From Micromonospora sonchi (GTDB lineage: Bacteria; Actinomycetota; Actinomycetes; Mycobacteriales; Micromonosporaceae): a stretch of 64,000 nt of DNA. The translations under genes and the position numbers were made by a program. The stretch lies in the NCBI RefSeq assembly GCF_014646235.1, contig NZ_BMNB01000006.1, positions 1 through 64,000 of the forward strand. Direction: 5' to 3'. The notes below the pieces were generated by a model, which was given only the letters and a program-made list of their open reading frames with translations, ran no database searches and was not told where the DNA came from. Of this stretch, positions 8,217 to 17,668 are shown one piece after another; within the stretch, counting starts at the first letter, position 1; each line of letters starts with the position of its first letter.

Positions 8217-9283
8217 CCTTCCCGCCGGCCGCGGTGGTGCGGCCGGCGGGACTGCGGAAGCGCTGGCTCGCGCTCGGCGCGTTCGCGGTGCTCGTCGCCC
8301 TGGTGGCGGGTGTTTCGCTCGGCCCGGTCAGCCTGCCGCCCGGCAGCGTCGCGATCGAACTGCTCAACCTGCTGCCGGGGGTACGCCTCGACAGCGGGCT
8401 GACCGAGCGGGAGATCGCCATCGTCACCGAGTTGCGGCTGCCCCGAGTGGTGCTGGGCCTGCTGGTCGGTGGGCTGCTCGCCCTCGCCGGCGGCGCGTAC
8501 CAGGGGGTGTTCCGCAACCCGCTGGCCGACCCGTACCTGCTCGGCGTCGCCGCCGGGGCGGGGCTGGCGGTCACCGTGGTGCTGACCCTCGGCGTCGGAT
8601 CGGGCGGGGCGCTCAGTGGGCTGCCGGCCACCGTCCCGCTGGCCGCCTTCGTCGGATCGCTCGGCGCGGTCGCGATGACGTACCTGCTCGGGGCGGCGGG
8701 TGGGCGCAGCCGCTCGCCGGCCACGCTGATCCTGGCCGGGGTGGCCGTCTCCGCGTTCCTCGCCGCCGGACAGACGTACCTGCTGCAACGGCACGCGGAG
8801 AGCATCCAGGCGGTGTACTCCTGGCTGCTCGGCCGGCTGGCCACCGCCGGCTGGCAGGACGTCCGGCTGGTGCTGCCGTACTTCCTGGTCACCAGCCTGG
8901 TCGTGCTGCTGCACCGGCGTGAGTTGGATGTGCTCTCGGTCGGCGACGACGAGGCGGGCAGCCTGGGCCTGCATCCGCAACGGTCGCGGTATCTGCTGAT
9001 CGCCGCCGCCTCGCTGGGCACCGCCGCCGCGGTCTCCGCCGCCGGCCTGATCGGCTTCGTCGGCATCATCGTGCCGCACACCGTACGGCTGCTCGCCGGG
9101 TCGAGCTACCGGGTCATCCTTCCGCTGTCGCTGCTGTTCGGAGGTGCCTTCCTGGCCCTGACCGACGTGGTGGCGCGGACTGCCGCCGCGCCGCAGGAGG
9201 TCCCCATCGGGGTGGTCACCGCGCTGCTCGGCGGCCCCTTCTTCGTCCTGGTGCTGCGCACCGCGAGGCGGGTGTTGACATGA
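8189..9283 (+). CDS. btuC: Cobalamin ABC transporter permease BtuC
   Basis: 364 residues; FecCD/BtuC-type inner-membrane permease with about ten transmembrane helices, moving corrinoids into the cell. Family blocks include LRLPRVVLGLLVGGLLALAG, GGAYQGVFRNPLADPYLLG and, near the C-terminus, GLIGFVGIIVPHTVRLL and ALLGGPFF. The N-terminus is abnormal: the ATG lies between two copies of an intergenic repeat, which encode its ALKRGPSFPP stretch. A GTG at 8111, overlapping the btuF stop and in the same frame, is cut off by a TAA at 8171-8173 in the first repeat copy. GTG 8234 is another possible start. The last four bases overlap btuD (ATGA). Confidence 0.88.
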   Translation: MHQALKRGPSFPPAAVVRPAGLRKRWLALGAFAVLVALVAGVSLGPVSLPPGSVAIELLNLLPGVRLDSGLTEREIAIVTELRLPRVVLGLLVGGLLALAGGAYQGVFRNPLADPYLLGVAAGAGLAVTVVLTLGVGSGGALSGLPATVPLAAFVGSLGAVAMTYLLGAAGGRSRSPATLILAGVAVSAFLAAGQTYLLQRHAESIQAVYSWLLGRLATAGWQDVRLVLPYFLVTSLVVLLHRRELDVLSVGDDEAGSLGLHPQRSRYLLIAAASLGTAAAVSAAGLIGFVGIIVPHTVRLLAGSSYRVILPLSLLFGGAFLALTDVVARTAAAPQEVPIGVVTALLGGPFFVLVLRTARRVLT

Positions 9284-10119
9284 TCCCGCCGCCGCCCGGT
9301 CAGCAGCCCGGGACCGAATCCGTCAAGGCCGGGGTGCCGCCGGCCGTGGAGGTACGTGACCTGCACGTTCGGCTGGACGGCGTACCGATTCTCACCGGCG
9401 TCGACCTGACCGTGGCGGTCGGTGAGTGGGTCACCGTGATCGGTCCCAACGGCGCCGGCAAATCGACCCTGCTGCGCGCCGTCGGCGGGTTGCTCCCCGC
9501 GCCGGACGCCGTCCGGCTCTTCGGTACGCCCCTGGGCGCCCTGCGCCGCCGGGAGCGGGCCCGGGTGGTGGCGACGGTCGCCCAGTACCCGGTGGTGCCG
9601 CCCGGGATGGCGGTGCTGGACTACGTGTTGCTGGGCCGCAACCCGTACATCCCGCCGCTCGGCCGGGAGTCCGCCGCCGACCTGGCCGTGGTGGACGAGG
9701 TGCTGGACCGGTTGGACCTGACCAATTTCCGCACCCGCGAGCTGGCCACCCTCTCCGGTGGGGAACGGCAGCGGGTCTTCCTGGCGCGGGCGCTCGCGCA
9801 GGGCGCCACCCTGCTCCTGCTCGACGAGCCCACCAGCGCGCTGGACATCGGCCATCAACAGGAGGTCCTCGAACTGGTCGACCGGCTGCGCGGCGAGCAC
9901 GGTCTGACCGTGCTGGCCACCATGCACGATCTCTCGATCGCCGGCGAGTACGCCGACCGGATGGTGCTGCTCGACACCGGCCGGGTCGCCGCGGCGGGCG
10001 CTCCCCACGAGGTCCTAACCGAGACCCTGCTCTCCCGCCACTACCGCGCCCACGTGAAGGTCATCCCCACCCCCCACGGCCCCCTCGTCCTCCCCACCCG
10101 CCCCCGCCGCCACCCCTGA
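9280..10119 (+). CDS. btuD: Cobalamin ABC transporter ATP-binding protein BtuD
   Basis: 279 residues; ATPase that powers BtuC. Walker A GPNGAGKST (residues 55-63), Q-loop in VAQYPVV, signature LSGGERQR (158-165), Walker B LLLDEPTSALD (179-189) and H-loop in TMHDLSIAGEYAD are all present. The N-terminal 20 residues (Pro/Gly-rich) precede the fold and may not be needed. Start ATG overlaps the btuC stop. The C-terminal codons are strongly C-rich (PTPHGPLVLPTRPRRHP). Converges on the VOC gene with only 12 bases between stops and no obvious terminator. Confidence 0.93.
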   Translation: MIPPPPGQQPGTESVKAGVPPAVEVRDLHVRLDGVPILTGVDLTVAVGEWVTVIGPNGAGKSTLLRAVGGLLPAPDAVRLFGTPLGALRRRERARVVATVAQYPVVPPGMAVLDYVLLGRNPYIPPLGRESAADLAVVDEVLDRLDLTNFRTRELATLSGGERQRVFLARALAQGATLLLLDEPTSALDIGHQQEVLELVDRLRGEHGLTVLATMHDLSIAGEYADRMVLLDTGRVAAAGAPHEVLTETLLSRHYRAHVKVIPTPHGPLVLPTRPRRHP

Positions 10120-10131
10120 GCCTCGGCGCGG

Positions 10132-10902
10132 TCAGGGGGCGAGGGCGATGAGGGAGAAGAGAGCGCCGTCGGGGTCGCGGAGGGCGGCGATGCGGCCGGC
10201 GGGGACGTCCCGGGGCGGGACCAGGATGGTGCCGCCGAGTTCGGCGGCGTGCGCCGCGGTGGCGTCGGCGTCGGCGACGGAGAAGTAGACGGTCCAGTAG
10301 GCCGGCGAGTCCGCCGGGAACTCGTCACCCAGCGGCGGCATCATCCCGGCCACCATCCGGTCGCCGAGCCGCCATCCGGTGTACGCGACCTGCCCCATCG
10401 GCTCCTCCTCGGGTTGCCACCCGAAGACCAACTCGTAGAAGGCCCGCGCCCCCTCGGGATCGGGGGTGACCAACTCGGTCCAGCTCATCGCGCCAGGGAC
10501 GTCGAAGACCTCGGCGCCGGCGAAGGCCATCGGCTGCCAGACGCTGAACGCGGCGCCGGCAGGGTCGGTGAAGACCGCCATCCGGCCCCGGTCGAAGACC
10601 TCCAACGGCGGCACCACCACCTGCCCACCCGCCCGTTCCACCCGGCTGGTGACCAGGTCGGCGTCGTCGGTGGCGACGTACGTCGACCAGATCGGCACCT
10701 GCTCCGGCACGGCCGGCGGGCCGACTCCGGCGACGGCCCGGCCGCCCAGCAGGAAGACGGTGTACCCGCCCGCCTCAGGTTCCGGCTGGACCCGACCGGT
10801 CCAGCCGAACAGCTCCGGATAGAACCGCCGTGCCGCGTCCAGGCCGGGTGTGGCCAGGTCGGCCCAGCAGGGCGTGCCCGACGGGACGCTGGCCACGGCC
10901 AC
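10132..10902 (-). CDS. Two-domain VOC (glyoxalase/bleomycin-resistance fold) protein
   Basis: 256 residues with two vicinal-oxygen-chelate modules, about 8-120 (GTPCWADLATPGLDAARRFY) and 135-254 (MSWTELVTPDPEGARAFY). Each has the paired beta-alpha-beta-beta-beta pattern and ends in a hydrophobic-aromatic strand (GAAFSVWQ, GALFSLIAL). Streptomycete relatives are called hydroxylase or glyoxalase-like; the substrate cannot be told from sequence. Two close GTG starts (10902 and 10896) are possible, with GGAAGGGG overlapping the first. Leftward and apparently alone. Confidence 0.82.
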   Translation of the reverse strand: MAVASVPSGTPCWADLATPGLDAARRFYPELFGWTGRVQPEPEAGGYTVFLLGGRAVAGVGPPAVPEQVPIWSTYVATDDADLVTSRVERAGGQVVVPPLEVFDRGRMAVFTDPAGAAFSVWQPMAFAGAEVFDVPGAMSWTELVTPDPEGARAFYELVFGWQPEEEPMGQVAYTGWRLGDRMVAGMMPPLGDEFPADSPAYWTVYFSVADADATAAHAAELGGTILVPPRDVPAGRIAALRDPDGALFSLIALAP

Positions 10903-10993
10903 CCCTTCCGACCTCGGGCGGCCACCGTCCGGCCAACCCCCTCCGGCATGGTGGCACTGCGCGCCCGTCAGCCGTGGGGCAACGGGGTGAAGG

Positions 10994-11731
10994 TCAGCTG
11001 AACCGGCGACCCTCGTCCCGCCGGTACGCCCAACCCGCGAGCGTGGCCAGCACCACCACCCAGACACCGAGCGTGACCAGCGACAACGGGTTGACCGAAT
11101 GATCGCCGACAGCGGCCCACATCAACTCCACGGCGCCCCGGGTGGGCAGATAGGGCGCGATCGCCTCGATGAAGCCGGGCGCGGCACCCGGAGCCGAGAG
11201 CAGTCCGCCGCCGAAGGCGAGCGGGAAGAAGACGAGCTGGGCCACCACGATCGCGGCTTTGCTCGGCAGCGCGTACCCGATGCACAACCCCATCAGCGTG
11301 AACGGCACCGAGATCACCCCCACGGTGGCCAGTGCCAGCAGGAACGCCCCCGGCGTGATCCGCGCCTCGGTCAGCGTCGCCGCGATGATCACCACGGGGA
11401 TCAGCGACAGGTACGTGATGACCAGGCCGGCCGAGACCCGCCCGGCGAAGCGCGGTGCCGGCCCGGCGGGCAGGGTCCGGGTGAACGAATCCCAGGGCTG
11501 GGCCCGATCCTCGGCGACCCCCACGCCGTACTGGAAGATGTTGGCGCTCATCACGGAGAAGGTGACCATCGAGGCGGTGGCGAAGGTCGCGCCCACCGGA
11601 TCCTTGCCGGCGAACGGCACCACGAAGAAGAGCATCGCGGCGGCCGGAAAGAACGCGCTGCCGAAGATCGCGATCGGGATGCGGACCGTCTCCAGCAGTT
11701 GGTAGCGGGCGTGGGTCAGTGCGAGTGGCAC
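10994..11731 (-). CDS. ABC-2 type transporter permease
   Basis: 245 residues. Six hydrophobic segments and the ABC-2 layout: a first helix pair (IPIAIFGSAFFPAAAMLFFV), a conserved cytoplasmic stretch (AEDRAQPWDSFTRTLPAG) and later helices. It pairs with the ATPase encoded 13 bases upstream, so together they form an exporter of the type used for drugs, lipids or antibiotics; the substrate is unknown. GTG 11731 is chosen because AGGAG lies nine bases ahead and VPLALTHARYQLLET matches the family start. Confidence 0.88.
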   Translation of the reverse strand: MPLALTHARYQLLETVRIPIAIFGSAFFPAAAMLFFVVPFAGKDPVGATFATASMVTFSVMSANIFQYGVGVAEDRAQPWDSFTRTLPAGPAPRFAGRVSAGLVITYLSLIPVVIIAATLTEARITPGAFLLALATVGVISVPFTLMGLCIGYALPSKAAIVVAQLVFFPLAFGGGLLSAPGAAPGFIEAIAPYLPTRGAVELMWAAVGDHSVNPLSLVTLGVWVVVLATLAGWAYRRDEGRRFS

Positions 11732-11744
11732 GGCGGGGGTCTCC

Positions 11745-12644
11745 TCAGGCGGGTGCCGGCTCGGCGGCGGTATCGGCGCTGTCGGCGGTGGTGATGGCGA
11801 GGAACGCCTCCTCCAGCGAGGTCGGCCGTACCTCCAGGTCGCGGAACTCGATCCCGCTGGTGACCAGGTCACGGACCAACTGGTCGGCGTCGGGGGCGAA
11901 CAGGTGGGTGCGGCCGTCGACCCGCTCGGTGCGGACCACGCCGGGCAACGACGGCAGGGCGTCGACCGTGAGGCTGACCCGGCGTACGCCGACGACCGAC
12001 CGGATCGCGTCGACGCTGTTGTCGGCGAGTACGCGGCCGTGGCCGATCACCACCACCCGCTGGGCCAGCGCCTCCACCTCCTCGAGGTAGTGGCTGCTCA
12101 GCAGCACCGTGCCGCCGTCGGCGTGGAACGCCCGGATCGCCTCCCACAGGGCGTGCCGGGCCTCCACGTCCAGGCCGGTGGTCGGCTCGTCGAGCACCAC
12201 CATCCTGGGTCGACCGACGAAGGCCAGTGCCACCGCGAGCCGGCGCTTCTGCCCGCCGGAGAGTCCGCCCGTCTGCCGTCGGGCCAGCTCACCGAGGCCG
12301 AACCGGTCGAGCAGTTCGTCGCGCGGGATCGGATCCGGGAAGTGGGCGGAGACGAAGTCGACCACCTCACCGACCCGCAGCGTGGCGGGCAGCCCGGTCT
12401 CCTGTGGGGTGACGCCGAGGCGGCGCCGGCTCGCCGGGTCGCGCGGATCACCGCCGAAGAGCTCCACCCGCCCCGACGTCGGGCGGCGCAGCCCGACCAG
12501 CAGGTTGATCAGCGTGCTCTTGCCGGCGCCGTTCGGCCCCAGCAGGCCGACCAACTCTCCTGCCCGCACGTCGAGGTCGACCTGGTCCAGCGCGAGGGTG
12601 CTGCCGTAGCGGCGGCTGACCCGGTCAGCTCTGGCGAGGGTCAC
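11745..12644 (-). CDS. ABC-2 type transporter ATP-binding protein
   Basis: 299 residues; DrrA/CcmA-like ATPase. Walker A GPNGAGKST (36-44), Q in VTPQETGLP, signature LSGGQKRR (128-135), Walker B MVVLDEPTTGLD (148-159), and H in LLSSHYLEEVEAL. A C-terminal extension of about 80 residues with RPTSLEEAFLAIT is typical of exporters. GTG start with a strong GGAGG five bases ahead. Forms an operon with the permease. No dedicated regulator is adjacent; the DNA upstream is a pseudogene. Confidence 0.93.
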   Translation of the reverse strand: MTLARADRVSRRYGSTLALDQVDLDVRAGELVGLLGPNGAGKSTLINLLVGLRRPTSGRVELFGGDPRDPASRRRLGVTPQETGLPATLRVGEVVDFVSAHFPDPIPRDELLDRFGLGELARRQTGGLSGGQKRRLAVALAFVGRPRMVVLDEPTTGLDVEARHALWEAIRAFHADGGTVLLSSHYLEEVEALAQRVVVIGHGRVLADNSVDAIRSVVGVRRVSLTVDALPSLPGVVRTERVDGRTHLFAPDADQLVRDLVTSGIEFRDLEVRPTSLEEAFLAITTADSADTAAEPAPA

Positions 12645-12692
12645 CGGCGCCTCCTTTCAGTTGTTCAGTACCGGTCTACCCGGTCGGCGCAA

Positions 12693-12746
12693 GCGGGGGC
12701 CGGTCGAGCAGCGGGGGCCGGTCGAGCAGCGGGGGCCGGTCGAGGA
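12693..12746. repeat. Three 18-bp tandem repeats in the helicase remnant
   Basis: Units of GCGGGGGCCGGTCGAGCA at 12693-12710, 12711-12728 and 12729-12746 (last with one change). On the minus strand they encode repeated LLDRPP at the C-terminus of the former helicase frame. Recent expansion in a decaying gene is likely. Confidence 0.85.
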
Positions 12747-13214
12747 GCGGCGCGGGCAGCGGCTCGGCGTGCAGCACCGACAGCCGGGACACGGCGCGGG
12801 TGAGCACCACGTACAACCGGTGCAGCCCGCGCGGCTAGGCCCCCACGATGGCGGCCGGCTCGATGACGATGACATGGTCGTACTCCAGGCCCTTGACCAG
12901 GGTGGCCGGCATGACGGTGACCCGCGCCGCGGGCCGCAGGTCGTCGGCGGTCGCGGTCGCCTGGGCCAGGTCACCGAGCAGGGTGAGTGATCCGTGCTCG
13001 CTGCGTCGGGCGATCACCCGGCACTGCATCGGGGACAGATCCTGCGCCTCGTCCACCACGACGTGCCCGTAACCGGTGGGACGTTCGAGCCGGCCGGCCG
13101 CCTCGTCGATCAGGACGGCGTCGGCGGCGGTCCACCGGGTCGTCTTCGGCGTCCGTCCCAGCTTCGTTCCGCTGGCGGCATGCGGGATTGACCACTTCCG
13201 GGGCGGCCCGCTGA

Positions 13215-14099
<885 letters not shown>

Positions 14100-14154
14100 C
14101 GGCCCCACCCACCCACCACGCCCTGCCCCACCCACCCCACCCCACCCCGCCCCG

Positions 14155-14223
14155 CGATCTTGCACTTCTGGTCGCCATTACGCGGCTTATGTCAGAAATG
14201 CGGCGACAGAAAGTGCAAGATCG
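14155..14223. repeat. Imperfect palindrome between mqnA and the next convergent gene
   Basis: CGATCTTGCACTTCTGGTCG (from 14155) and CGACAGAAAGTGCAAGATCG (to 14223) are nearly complementary, arms about 23-25 bases, loop about 21. It looks like a dispersed palindromic element, and lies where a bidirectional terminator would be expected. Just before it, 14101-14154 is a run of CCCCA/CCCA units, whose complement has four or more G3-G4 runs. Confidence 0.8.
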
Positions 14224-14306
14224 GGGTGCGGGGTGCGGGGTGCGGCGTGCGGGGTGCGGCGTGCGGGGTGCGGCGTGCGGGGGGCGGCGTGCGGGGGGCG
14301 CGGTGC
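14223..14306. repeat. G-rich 7-bp tandem repeat tract
   Basis: Repeated GGGGTGC and GGCGTGC units, about twelve copies with GGGGGGC variants, between the palindrome and the stop of the beta-lactamase-fold gene. Several runs of four or more G on the plus strand could form a quadruplex. No gene is supported here. Confidence 0.8.
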
Positions 14307-14332
14307 GCGCGGCGGGGGCGGAGGGGGCGTTG

Positions 14333-15280
14333 TTAGGGGCGGGAGAGGAGGGCCTCGGTGATGGCTTGGCAGTTGTCCATGCCGTACTGGTAGCCCTTGT
14401 TGATGGGGTAGCGGAGCATCACGCCCATCGTCCAGGTGTCGCCGATGGCGAGGCAGTTGACGTGGATCTCCTGCTCCCGGGTGCGGTCGACCCAACCGTT
14501 CTTGATGGCGATCTTCTTGGCCTGGGCGGCCGGGAACGCCTTGCGGATGCCGAAGTCGCCGGCTCCGCGTACCAGGCGCATCTCGTTGAGCAGCCACTTG
14601 GTCCACTTGGGCCCGGCGGCGGTGCCGTCGGCGATGCAGTTGCCGAGTCGGGCGGTGTCCCGAGGTGACAGCTCGGTACGGCTCCAGCCGAGATCGCTGG
14701 AGACCTTGCTGTCGGTCAGGTCGCAGGTCGACAGCAGTCGCTTGATCGAGGCGGACCGGCCGATCTGGGTGTAGAGCTGCTCGGTGCGCTCGTTGTCGCT
14801 GTCCCTGATGATCCTCGTCAGGTCGTCCAGCTTCGCGTTGCTCGGGGTCTGCCCGGCGTCGGCGGCGCGACGCAGGTAGTCCGCGACGATCCAGGCCTTG
14901 ATCAAGGAGGCCGTGGTGTTGGTCTCGGCCATGTTCTTCGAGCCGATGATCTCACCCGAGCGCCGGTCCAGCACGCTCCAGCCGTACCAGCCGTCGATGT
15001 CCAGGTCGATCTTCTTCGCTTCGAACGGCAGCGGTTCGGGCTCCGGCGACGGACTCGGCGACGGCGAGGGCGGCGGCCGGTTGCTGCGGTCGGTGAGGGC
15101 ACCGCCGCGCCCGGCCGGGGACTCTGCCCGGCCCCAATCGGCGACGGCGGTGGATTCGAACGGCGAACCGGGCAACAGGCGCAACGAGACGAGGACCAGT
15201 CCGATCAGTACGGAGGCGATGGCGATGAGACGTAACGGGGATGCCTCGCCCTTGCGGCCGTCGCGGCCGCGGGCGGCCAT
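14333..15280 (-). CDS. Beta-lactamase-fold serine hydrolase-like exported protein (copy 2)
   Basis: 315 residues. An N-terminal transmembrane anchor (about 18-36, IAIASVLIGLVLVSLRLLPG) is followed by a Pro/Ser/Glu spacer and a class A-like beta-lactamase/transpeptidase domain. The active-site signatures are SLIK (SxxK), SDN in IRDSDNERTEQL, and KNG in IAIKNGWVDR in place of KTG. LSPRDTARLGNCIADG matches the domain, but the Glu166 block (ExxLN) of true class A enzymes is not seen. Hence more likely a cell-wall enzyme or a non-hydrolytic relative than a resistance enzyme. Overlaps the end of its upstream paralog (TGATG). Confidence 0.84.
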   Translation of the reverse strand: MAARGRDGRKGEASPLRLIAIASVLIGLVLVSLRLLPGSPFESTAVADWGRAESPAGRGGALTDRSNRPPPSPSPSPSPEPEPLPFEAKKIDLDIDGWYGWSVLDRRSGEIIGSKNMAETNTTASLIKAWIVADYLRRAADAGQTPSNAKLDDLTRIIRDSDNERTEQLYTQIGRSASIKRLLSTCDLTDSKVSSDLGWSRTELSPRDTARLGNCIADGTAAGPKWTKWLLNEMRLVRGAGDFGIRKAFPAAQAKKIAIKNGWVDRTREQEIHVNCLAIGDTWTMGVMLRYPINKGYQYGMDNCQAITEALLSRP

Positions 15281-16251
15281 CAGAGTTTCCCGATCGGCGG
15301 CTGCGGCACCTTGAGGGCGCCGCCGGGCTGTGGGGTCACGAGCTGGGACGCGACACTGGCGCAGACGTCGGATCCGTAATCGAGCCCGCTGCTATGCGGG
15401 TAACGCAGCATCACCGCGAGACTCCACTTCTCGGTGACGGCGAGACAGTTGACGTGCCAGTTGCCGTCGTAATTGAGCGGAGTCCAACCGTTCTTGATGC
15501 TGACCGGCCCCTGGCTGATGATCGATTCGGGCAGGCCGTCGATGATGCCCCACCGGCCACCGCCGGAGTGAGGATTCTGGTCCGCGACGCCGCCGCGTAC
15601 CTTGCTCATCTCGGTGAGCACCCACTTGGTCCACTTCGGGCCGGCGGCCCGGCCGTCGACGATGCAGTCGCCGAGCCGCACGGCGTCGCGGGGAGACATC
15701 TGGGTGAAGCTCCACCAACCCTCGTGGCCGGCGACGTTGCCCCGCTTGGTGTCGGTGAGGCCGCAGATCTTGATCGCCCGCTGGATTACCGGCCCGGGCT
15801 TGCCGCCGGCCGGCACCGCGTACGAGCCGCCGGCGGCCGCGTAGACGCGGTTGGTGGCATCGTCGTCGCTGTCCCGGATGGCCCGGCTGGCCGCCTGCTT
15901 CAACGCCGCCGGCGGCTCCTTGTCGCCGAGCTGGCGCAGGTAGTCGGCGACGATCCAAGCCTTGATCATCGATTCGGTGGAACTGGTGGCCGAGAGGTTC
16001 TTGGAGCCGGAGATCTTGCCCGACTCGTGCTCCATCAGGGCCCAGGAGAAGAACTCACCCTTGAAGTTCACCGAGACCTTGCCGGCCGCGAGGGTGGGTG
16101 GTGGCGGAGGCTCGGGGGTGGGCGCGGCGACAGTCTCCTCGCGGGCGGTCGCCGCGCCGGCGGAGAGCCGGGCGTACGCCGCCGGCACCAGCATGGCGCC
16201 GCCGAGCAGGACCGCCGTGACGGCGAACACCATGATCACGCGAGATCGCAT
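15280..16251 (-). CDS. Beta-lactamase-fold serine hydrolase-like exported protein (copy 1)
   Basis: 323 residues, a tandem paralog of the next gene. N-terminal signal or anchor (VIMVFAVTAVLLGGAMLVPA), Pro-rich spacer, then the same domain: SMIK, SDD in IRDSDDDATNRVY instead of SDN, and KNG in VSIKNGWTPLNYDG. Shared blocks with copy 2 include KAWIVADYLR, GPKWTKW and HVNCLA. An extra 20-residue loop (DQNPHSGGGRWGIIDGLP) and a longer C-terminus (PQPPIGKL) set it apart. A GGAG lies 11 bases before the ATG. The two genes probably form one transcript. Confidence 0.84.
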   Translation of the reverse strand: MRSRVIMVFAVTAVLLGGAMLVPAAYARLSAGAATAREETVAAPTPEPPPPPTLAAGKVSVNFKGEFFSWALMEHESGKISGSKNLSATSSTESMIKAWIVADYLRQLGDKEPPAALKQAASRAIRDSDDDATNRVYAAAGGSYAVPAGGKPGPVIQRAIKICGLTDTKRGNVAGHEGWWSFTQMSPRDAVRLGDCIVDGRAAGPKWTKWVLTEMSKVRGGVADQNPHSGGGRWGIIDGLPESIISQGPVSIKNGWTPLNYDGNWHVNCLAVTEKWSLAVMLRYPHSSGLDYGSDVCASVASQLVTPQPGGALKVPQPPIGKL

Positions 16252-16612
16252 GAGCGGGTGAGCTCCAGATGTTCAGGGCCGGGGGACCGGCTTGCTGCCA
16301 GGACTGACCGGTGGGGGATCGCCTCGGACCGAGGGGGAGTCCGTTCAGCCCGGCAATCGTCTGTAGCCGATCGGTATGACGTGGGAAGTCTACGTGCGGA
16401 TTGCCGACGCGCCAGGATCCGGCACCGGGCAAATCGCCGTCAAGGCGGGACAACCAGCCGCTATGCGTTGGTTGCGAGGATTCGTCGGCTGCCGGTGACC
16501 CAAGTCATAGGCGTACAGCGTCACGGATGGTGGTCGGCCGGTGACGATCGGCTTCCTTTCAGTCCTGTGACACCCCCTGGCATGTTTCTGTCTCAGCTGT
16601 AACACTGAGGGC
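16252..16612. other. 361-bp divergent intergenic region upstream of paaA
   Basis: No coding frame is supported. It must hold promoters for the leftward beta-lactamase-fold pair and the rightward paa operon. A small inverted motif CTCAG-8-CTGAG ends seven bases before the paaA ATG, and GCCGGTGAC occurs twice, but neither is enough to name an operator. No paaR-like gene is adjacent. Confidence 0.5.
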
Positions 16613-17668
16613 ATGTACGGCAATGATTCCCCGGGCGAGGACGCGTCCGGCGGTCTGCTCGGCGAGGTCGAGGCTGCGGAGGCGGCGCTGCGTGCCGCCG
16701 CGGAGCGGGATCGCGGCGCGGCTGACCCCGGTGTCGACCTGGCCGGCCACTTCGCGGAGATCATCGCCGCCGATCAGAAGATCGAGCCGCGCGACTGGAT
16801 GCCGGAGGCCTACCGCCGGACGCTGATCCGGCAGATCGCCCAGCACGCCCACTCGGAGATCATCGGCATGCAGCCGGAGGGGAACTGGATCAGCCGGGCC
16901 CCGTCGCTCAAGCGCAAGGCGATCCTGTTGGCCAAGGTGCAGGACGAGGCGGGCCATGGTCTCTACCTCTACGCCGCCGCCGAGACCCTCGGCGTCAGCC
17001 GGGACGAGCTGGTCGAGCTCCTGCTGGACGGTCGACAGAAGTACAGCTCGATCTTCAACTACCCCACCCTCACCTGGGCCGACGTCGGTGCCATCGGGTG
17101 GCTGGTGGACGGCGCGGCGATCGTCAACCAGGTCCCGCTCTGCCGCTGCTCGTACGGCCCGTACGCCCGCGCCATGATCCGGGTCTGCAAGGAGGAGTCC
17201 TTCCACCAGCGGCAGGGCTACGAGCTCCTGCACACCCTGGCGCACGGTACCCCGGCGCAGAAGGCGATGGCCCAGGACGCGGTGGATCGCTGGTGGTACC
17301 CGTCGCTGGCCATGTTCGGCCCGCCGGACGGCGACTCCACCCACTCCGCCCGGTCGATGGCGTGGAAGATCAAGCGCTTCTCCAACGACGAGCTGCGCCA
17401 GCGCTTCGTCGACATGTGCGTCGGCCAGGCGGAGGTGCTCGGCCTGACCATCCCCGACCCGGATCTGCGCTGGAACGACGAGCGCCAGGCGTACGACTTC
17501 ACCCAGCCCGACTACGACGAGCTGATGCGGGTCATCTCCGGTGACGGGCCGTGCAACCGGCAGCGGATGGCGCACCGCCGCCGCGCCCACACCGAGGGTG
17601 CCTGGGTACGCGAGGCCGCCGCGGCGTACGCGGCGAAGCGGAAGAGCAAGGAGAAGACGGCGGCGTGA
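16613..17668 (+). CDS. paaA: 1,2-phenylacetyl-CoA epoxidase, catalytic subunit PaaA
   Basis: 351 residues. Oxygenase subunit of the PaaABCE complex, which epoxidises the ring of phenylacetyl-CoA. Ferritin-like helical protein with presumed diiron ligands in VQDEAGHG and [50 protein letters not shown] and the conserved [13 protein letters not shown] are strong family blocks. About 30 N-terminal residues are acidic and Ala-rich, longer than in enterobacterial PaaA. Stop overlaps paaB (GTGA). No phenylacetate-CoA ligase lies in the window. Confidence 0.96.
   Translation: MYGNDSPGEDASGGLLGEVEAAEAALRAAAERDRGAADPGVDLAGHFAEIIAADQKIEPRDWMPEAYRRTLIRQIAQHAHSEIIGMQPEGNWISRAPSLKRKAILLAKVQDEAGHGLYLYAAAETLGVSRDELVELLLDGRQKYSSIFNYPTLTWADVGAIGWLVDGAAIVNQVPLCRCSYGPYARAMIRVCKEESFHQRQGYELLHTLAHGTPAQKAMAQDAVDRWWYPSLAMFGPPDGDSTHSARSMAWKIKRFSNDELRQRFVDMCVGQAEVLGLTIPDPDLRWNDERQAYDFTQPDYDELMRVISGDGPCNRQRMAHRRRAHTEGAWVREAAAAYAAKRKSKEKTAA

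Noticed and set aside
14223..14306. Possible CRISPR-like array
   Set aside because: Units are contiguous 7-mers without spacers; no cas genes are present. It is a simple tandem repeat.
14333..16251. Beta-lactam resistance genes
   Set aside because: The ExxLN block is missing and the KTG position is KNG, so resistance is not supported.
16588..16606. PaaR or other named operator upstream of paaA
   Set aside because: Only 5-base arms (CTCAG/CTGAG) are present and no regulator gene is adjacent.
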